Below, one piece after another: positions 58,923-64,000 of a DNA stretch of 64,000 nt (positions are counted from its first letter, which is position 1; each line of letters opens with the position of its first letter). The stretch covers positions 15,048,587 to 15,112,586 of the forward strand of contig OX246743.1 in the NCBI GenBank assembly GCA_945910005.1, in the 5' to 3' direction. The DNA is from Isoperla grammatica. Lineage: Eukaryota > Arthropoda > Insecta > Plecoptera > Perlodidae. Both the position numbers and the translations under genes were made by a program. The notes below the pieces were generated by a model, which saw only the letters and a list, made by a program, of their open reading frames with translations, did not search any database and was not told where the DNA came from.

Positions 58923-60149
58923 GTAACAAGCGAGGAAACATGCGTTGTCTTCATATGTTGCATGTTGTTGCTCTCATGTCACTGACTTAGCGCAGGGTTT
59001 ATCACGTACAGTCACCGTCACAAGCGAGGAAACATGCGTTGTCTCCATATGTTGCATGTAGTTGCTCTTATGTCACTGACTTAGCGCAGGGGTTATCAAG
59101 TACAGTCACCTTCACAAGCGAGGAAACATGCGTTGTCTTCATATGTTGCATGTAGTTGCTCTCATGTCACTGACTTAGCGCAGGGTTTATCAAGTACAGT
59201 CACCGTCACAAGCGAGAAAACATGCGTTGTCCTCATATGTTGCATATAGTTGCTCTCATGTCACTGACTTAGCGAAGGGTTTATCAAGTACAGTCACCGT
59301 CACAAGCGAGAAAACATGCGTTGTCTTCATATGTTGCATGTAGTTGCTCTCATGTCACTGCCTTAGCGCAGGGTTTATCACGTACAGTCACCTTCAAAAG
59401 CGAGGAAACATGCGTTGTCTTCATATGTTGCATGAAGTTGCTCTCATGTAACTGACTTAGCGCAGGGTTTATCAAGTACAGTCACCTTCACAAGCGAGGA
59501 AACATGCGTTGTCTTCATATGTTGCATGTATTTGCTCTCATGTCACTGACTTAGCGCAGGGGTTATCAAGTGAAGTCACCTTCACAAGCAAGGAAACATT
59601 CGTTGTCTTCATATGTTGCATGTAGTTGCTTTCATATCACTGACTTAGCGCAGGGTTTATCAAGTACAGTCACCCTCACAAGCGAGGAAACATGCGTTGT
59701 CCTGATATGTTGCATGTAGTTGCTCTCATGTCACTGACTTTGCGCAGGGGTTATCAAGTACAGTCACCTTCACAAGCGAGGAAACATGCGTTGTCTTCAT
59801 ATGTTGCATGTAGTTGCTCGCATGTCACTGACTTAGCGCAGGGTTTATCAAGTACAGTCACCGTCACAAGCGAGAAAACATGCGTTGTCCTCATAAGTTG
59901 CATGTAGTTGCTCTCATGTCACTGCCTTAGCGCAGCGTTTATCACGTACAGCACCTTCACAAGCGAGGAAACATGCGTTGTCTTCATATGTTGCATGAAG
60001 CTGCTCTCATGTAACTGACTTAGCGCAGGGTTTATCAAGTACAGTCACCTTAACAAGCGAGGAAACATGCGTTGTCTTCATATGTTGCATGTAGTCGCTC
60101 TCATGTCACTGACTGAGCGCAGGGTTTATCACATTCAGTCACCGTCACA
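58923..60149 (+). repeat. Block Y, partial copy 3 lacking two dimers
   Basis: Follows block Y order, but the offset to copy 1 drops from 9,401 to 9,213 and then to 9,025 bp (GCATGTATTT at 50,311 and 59,524; GTACAGCACC at 50,921 and 59,946). Two separate 188-bp pieces (two monomers each) are thus missing here or gained in copies 1 and 2. The terminal monomer is intact, without the 40-bp loss. Confidence 0.78.
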
Positions 60150-62400
60150 AGCGAGGAAACATGCGTTGTCTTCATATGTTGCATGTAGTTACTCTCATGT
60201 CACTGACTTAGCGCAGGGTTTATCAAGTACAGTCACCGTCACAAGCGAGAAAACATGCGTTGTCTTCATATGTTTCATGTAGTTGCTCTCATGTCACTGA
60301 CTTAGCGAAGGGTTTATCACGTACAGTCACCGTCACAAGCGAGAAAACATGCGTTGTCCTCATATGTTGCATGTAGTTGCTCTCATGTCACTGACTTAGC
60401 GCAGGGTTTATCAAGTACAGTCACCGTCACAAGCGAGGAAACATGCGTTGTCCTAATATGTTGCATGTAGTTGCTCTCATGTCACTGACTTAGCGCAGGG
60501 TTTATTAAGTACAGTCACCTTCACAAGCGAGGAAACATGCGTTGTCTTCATATGTTGCATGTAGTTCCTATCATGTCACTGACTTAGCGCAGGGTTAATC
60601 AAGTACAGTCACCTTCAAAAGCGAGGAAACATGCGTTGTCTTCATATGTTGCATGTAGTTGCTCTCATGTCACTGACTTAGCGCAGGGTTTATCAAAAAC
60701 AGTCACCTTCACAAGCGAGCAAACATGCGTTGTCCTAATATGTTGCATGTAGTTGCTCTCATGTTACTGACTTAGCGCAGGGTTTATCATTTACAGTCAC
60801 CGTCACAAGCGAGGAAACATGCGTTGTCCTCATATGTTGCATGTAGTCGCTCTCATGTCACTGACTTAGCGCAGGGTTTATCACATTCAGTCACCGTCAT
60901 AAGCGAGGAAACATGCGTTGTCTTCATATGTTGCATGTAGTTGCTCTCATGTCACTGACTTAGCGCAGGGTTTATCATTTACAGTCACCTTCACAAGCGA
61001 GGAAACATGCGTTGTCTTCATATGTTGCATGTAGTTGCTCTCATGTCACTGACTTAGCGCAGGGGTTATCAAGTACAGTCACCTTCACAAGCGAGGAAAC
61101 ATGCGTTGTCTTCATATGTTGCATGTAGTTGCTCTCATGTCACTGACTTAGCGCAGTGTTTATCAAGTACAGTCACCGTCACAAGCGAGAAAACATGCGT
61201 TGTCTTCATATGTTGCATGAAGTTGCTCTCATGTCACTGACTTAGCGCAGGGTTTATCAAGTACAGTCACCTTCACAAGCGAGGAAACATGCGTTGTCTT
61301 CATATGTTGCATGTAGTTGCTCTCATGTCACTGACTTAGCGCAAGGTTTATCACGTACAGTCACCGTCACAAGAGAGGAAACATGCGTTGTCTCCATATG
61401 TTGCATGGCGTTGCTCTTATGTCACTGACTTAGCGCAGGGGTTATCAAGTACAGTCACCTTCACAAGCGAGGAAACATGCGTTGTCTTCATATGTTGCAT
61501 GTCGTTGCTCTCATGTCACTGGCTTAGCGCAGGGTTTATCAAGTACAGTCACCGTCACAAGCGAGAAAACATGCGTTGTCTTTATATGTTGCATGTAGTT
61601 GCTCTCATGGCACTGACTTAGCGCAGGGTTTATCAAGTACAGTCACCGTCACAAGCGAGAAAACATGCGTTGTCTTCATATGTTGCATGTAGTTGATCTC
61701 ATGTCACTGCCTTAGCGCAGGGTTTATCACGTACAGTCACCTTCAAACGCGAGGAAACATGCGTTGTCTTTATATGTTGCATGAAGTTGCTCTCATGTAA
61801 CTGACTTAGCGCAGGGTTTATCAAGTACAGTCACCTTCACAAGCGAGGAAACATGCGTTGTCTTCATATGTTGCATGTAGTCGCTCTCATGTCACTGACT
61901 TAGCGCAGGGTTTATCACGTTCAGTCACCGTCACAAGCGAAGAAACATGCGTTGTCTTCATATGTTGCATGTAGTTGCTCTCATGTCACTGACTTAGCGC
62001 AGGGTTTATCAAGTATAGTCACCGTCACAAGCGATAAAACATGCGTTGTCTTCATATGTTGCATGAAGTTGCTCTCATGTCACTGACATAGCGCAGGGTT
62101 TTTCAAGTACAGTCACCTTCACAAGCGAGGAAACATGCGTTGTCTTCATATGTTGCATGTAGTTGCTCTCATGTCACTGACTTAGCGCAGGGTTTATCAA
62201 GTACAGTCACCGTCACAAGCGAGAAAACATGCGTTGTCCTCATATGTTGCATGTAGTTGCTCTCATGTCACTGCCTTAGCGCGGGGTTTATCACGCACAG
62301 CACCTTCACAAGCGAGGAAACATGCGTTGTCTTCATATGTTGCATGTAGTTGCTCTCATGTCACTGACTTAGCGCAGGGTTTATCAAGTACAGTCACCGT
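60150..62400 (+). repeat. Satellite monomers with mixed variants
   Basis: About 24 monomers combining block Y features (GTAGTCGCTC, ATCACATTCAG, GTATAGTCACC) with consensus-like copies. I found no long match at constant offset to the rest of the window, so this looks like a less recently homogenised part. Isolated variants are CAAAAACAGTC near 60,697, CATAAGCG near 60,898 and ACGCACAGCACC near 62,292. No gene. Confidence 0.55.
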
Positions 62401-63540
62401 CACAAGCGAGGAAACATGCGTTGTCTTCATATGTTGCATGTAGTTAATCTCATGTCACTGACTTAGCGCAGGGTTTATCATGTACAGTTACCGTGACAAG
62501 CGAGGAAACATGCGTTGTCTTCATATGTTGCATGTAGTTGCTCTCATGTCACTGACTTAACGCAGGGTTTATCAAGTACAGTCACCTTCACAAGCGAGGA
62601 AACATGCGTTGTCTTCATATGTTGCATGTAGTTGCTCTCATGTCACTGACTTAGCGCAGGGTATATCAAGTACAGTCACCTTCACAAGCGAGGATACATG
62701 CGTTTGCTTCATATGTTGCATGAAGTTCCTCTCATGTCACTGACTTAGCGCAGGGTTTATTAAGTACAGTCACCGTCACAAGCGAGGAAACATGCGTTGT
62801 CCTAATATGTTGCATGTAGTTGCTCTCATGTCACTGACTCAGCGCAGGGTTTATCAAGTACAGTCACCGTCACAAGCGAGGAAACATGCGTTGTCCTAAT
62901 ATGTTGCATGTAGTTGCTCTCATGTCACTGACTTAGCGCAGGGTTTATCAAGTACAGTCACCGTCACAAGCGAGGAAACATGCGTTGTCGTCATATGTTG
63001 CATGTAGTTGCTCTCATGTCACTGACTTAGCGCAGGGTTTATCAAGTACAGTCACCTTCACAAGCGAGGAAGCATGCGTTGTCTTCATATGTTGCATGGT
63101 GTTGCTCTCATGTCACTGACTTCGCGCAGGGTTTATCAAGTACAGTCACCGTCACAAGCGAGGAAACATGCGTTGTCCTCATATGTTGCATGTAGTTGCT
63201 CTCATGTCACTGACTTAGCGCAGGGTTTATCAAGTACAGTCACCGTAACAAGCGAGGAAACATGCGTTGTCTTCATATGTTGCATGTAGTTGCTCTTTTG
63301 TCACTGACTTAGCGCAGGGTTTATCAAGTACAGTCACCGTTTTAAGCGAGCAAACATGCACTGTCTTCATATGTTGCGTGTAGTTGCTTTCATCTCATTG
63401 ACTTAGCGCAGGGTTTATCACGTACAGTCACCGTAACAAGCGAGAAAACATGCGTTGTCTTCATATGTTGCATGTAGTTGCTCTCATGTCACTGACTTAG
63501 CGCAGTGTTTATCACGTACAGTCACCGTAACAAGCGAGGA
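62401..63540 (+). repeat. Return of the older domain 2 HOR order
   Basis: GTTAATCTC (62,440), CTTAACGCAGG, GGATACATGCGTTTGC, TGACTCAGC (62,835-62,843), GAAGCATGCG and the CCGTTTTAAGCG landmark (63,337) occur in the order seen at 31.9-33.0, 36.6-37.7 and 41.5-42.5 kb. The offset from 41,491 is 20,949 bp and from 42,031 is 21,043 bp, a one-monomer difference: the CTTAACGC monomer is present here and missing at about 41.56 kb. Confidence 0.7.
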
Positions 63541-64000
63541 AACATGCGTTGTCTTCATATGTTGCATGTAGTTGCTCGCATGTCACTGACTTAGCGCTGG
63601 GTTTATCAAGTACAGTCACCGTCACAAGCGAGAAAACATGCGTTGTCCTCATATTTTGCATGTAGTTGCTCTCATGTCACTGACTTAGCGAAGGGTTTAT
63701 CAAGTACAGTCACCGTCACAAGCAAGAAAACATGCGTTGTCTTTATATGTTGCATGTAGTTGCTCTCATGTCACTATCTTAGCGCAGGGTTTATCAAGTA
63801 CAGTCACCGTCACAAGCGAGAAAACATGCGTTGTCTTCATATGTTGCATGTAGTTGCTCTCATGTCACTGCCTTAGCGCAGGGTTTATCACGTACAGCAC
63901 CTTCACAAGCGAGGAAACATGCGTTGTCTTCATATGTTGCATGAAGTTGCTCTCATGTAACTGACTTAGCGCAGGGTTTATTAAGTACAGTCACCTTAAC
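63541..64000 (+). repeat. Block-Y-like monomers to the window end
   Basis: From GTTGCTCGCATG (63,574) the monomers follow the middle of block Y (about 50.6-51.0 kb): CTCATATTTTGC, GCGAAGGG, GCAAGAAAAC, CTGCCTTAGC, GTACAGCACC. The array continues past the end of the window in mid-monomer. Confidence 0.65.

Larger units (their letters stand above)
1..64000 (+). repeat. Satellite DNA array, ~94-bp monomer, head-to-tail, higher-order organised
   Basis: Every part of the window reads as copies of one monomer of about 94 bp, recognisable by its constant words CATATGTTGCATG, CATGTCACTGACTTAGCGC, AGGGTTTATC, GTACAGTCACC and AAGCGAGGAAACATGCG. All copies run in the same direction; I saw no inverted copy. 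Most monomers are exactly 94 bp, some subtypes are 93 bp, and rare ones carry 1-2 bp indels. There is no unique sequence between copies and the array runs off both ends. Families organised this way (alpha satellite in primates is the best-known case) usually lie at centromeres or in heterochromatin; that location is inferred here. The family itself is not one I recognise, so the species is not assigned. Confidence 0.97.
15601..64000 (+). repeat. Higher-order repeat domain 2
   Basis: Domain 2 is marked by monomers not seen in domain 1: the CCGTTTTAAGCGAGC / GCACTG / GCGTG landmark (11 copies), GGATACATGCGTTTGC, GTTAATCTCATG with GTTACCGTGAC, the AGCGCAGGTTTATC one-base deletion, and CAAGCGTTGTC. 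Distances between landmark copies vary (2,907, 10,502, 4,690, 4,784, 3,473, 3,565, 3,153, 3,095, 3,153, 4,604 bp). There is thus no single fixed HOR length but a family of related units reshaped by successive duplications. Confidence 0.75.

Noticed and set aside
850..63289. Some sixty plus-strand open frames of 62-128 codons as protein genes
   Set aside because: All are translations of the same 94-bp repeat in shifting frames, begin and end at repeat-internal ATG and TAG words, overlap each other, show no initiation context, signal or domain, and recur only because the HOR recurs.
1..64000. CRISPR array
   Set aside because: There are no unique spacers between short repeats; the whole 94 bp is repeated and variation is scattered throughout the unit.
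1..64000. Pol III A/B boxes or a tRNA/5S-derived repeat
   Set aside because: No GGTTCGAATCC-like B box or TGGCNNAGTGG-like A box is present in the consensus or in the subtypes; the origin of the monomer is not apparent.
1..64000. Telomeric or microsatellite tracts, transposon insertions, inverted array segments
   Set aside because: I scanned for short simple repeats, terminal repeats, foreign sequence and reverse-complement monomers (such as GCAACATATGAAGAC) and saw none.

Overview
The whole 64 kb is one uninterrupted head-to-tail satellite DNA array. The basic unit is about 94 bp (roughly 680 copies, about 45% GC), all in the same orientation. Neither array edge lies in the window, and I see no unique sequence, transposon, RNA gene or credible protein gene. 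This is the architecture of a eukaryotic centromeric, pericentromeric or other heterochromatic array. I do not recognise the monomer and cannot name the organism.

The array is built as higher-order repeats (HORs): monomer subtypes with diagnostic variants recur in fixed order over kilobases. Domain 1 (1 to about 15.6 kb) contains a tandem duplication of about 5.63/5.73 kb (2,426-8,059 and 8,060-13,787) plus partial copies on both sides. Domain 2 (about 15.6-64 kb) has its own landmark monomers. It contains older rearranged copies (16-29.7 kb), an 842/843-bp tandem duplication (27.4-29.1 kb), a 4,690-bp tandem duplication (29,685-34,374 and 34,375 to about 38.99 kb), a 1,781-bp duplication (38,156-39,936 and 39,937 to about 41.72 kb), and a nested 6.25/6.34-kb duplication (46,322-52,663 and 52,664-58,922). 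That last unit resolves into blocks Z-X-Y-X / Z-X-Y-X followed by a partial Y.

Most length differences between HOR copies are whole monomers (94 or 188 bp), as expected from in-register unequal exchange. The clear exception is a 54-bp remnant monomer at the Y/X junction (51,124/51,125 and 57,372/57,373), which marks an out-of-register joining event that was later amplified. Short clusters of coordinated variants (8.43-8.46 kb, 52.84-52.87 kb) look like gene-conversion patches. Block X carries about 0.39 kb of domain-1-type sequence inside domain 2.

Every open reading frame longer than about 60 codons is a by-product of the repeat: 94 is not divisible by 3, the monomer has two TAG sites in different frames, and 93-bp variants or loss of one TAG lengthen the open frame. 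No CDS is annotated. Coordinates of block edges come from comparing diagnostic variants by eye and are good to a few bases where given exactly, and to about 50-100 bp where marked approximate.
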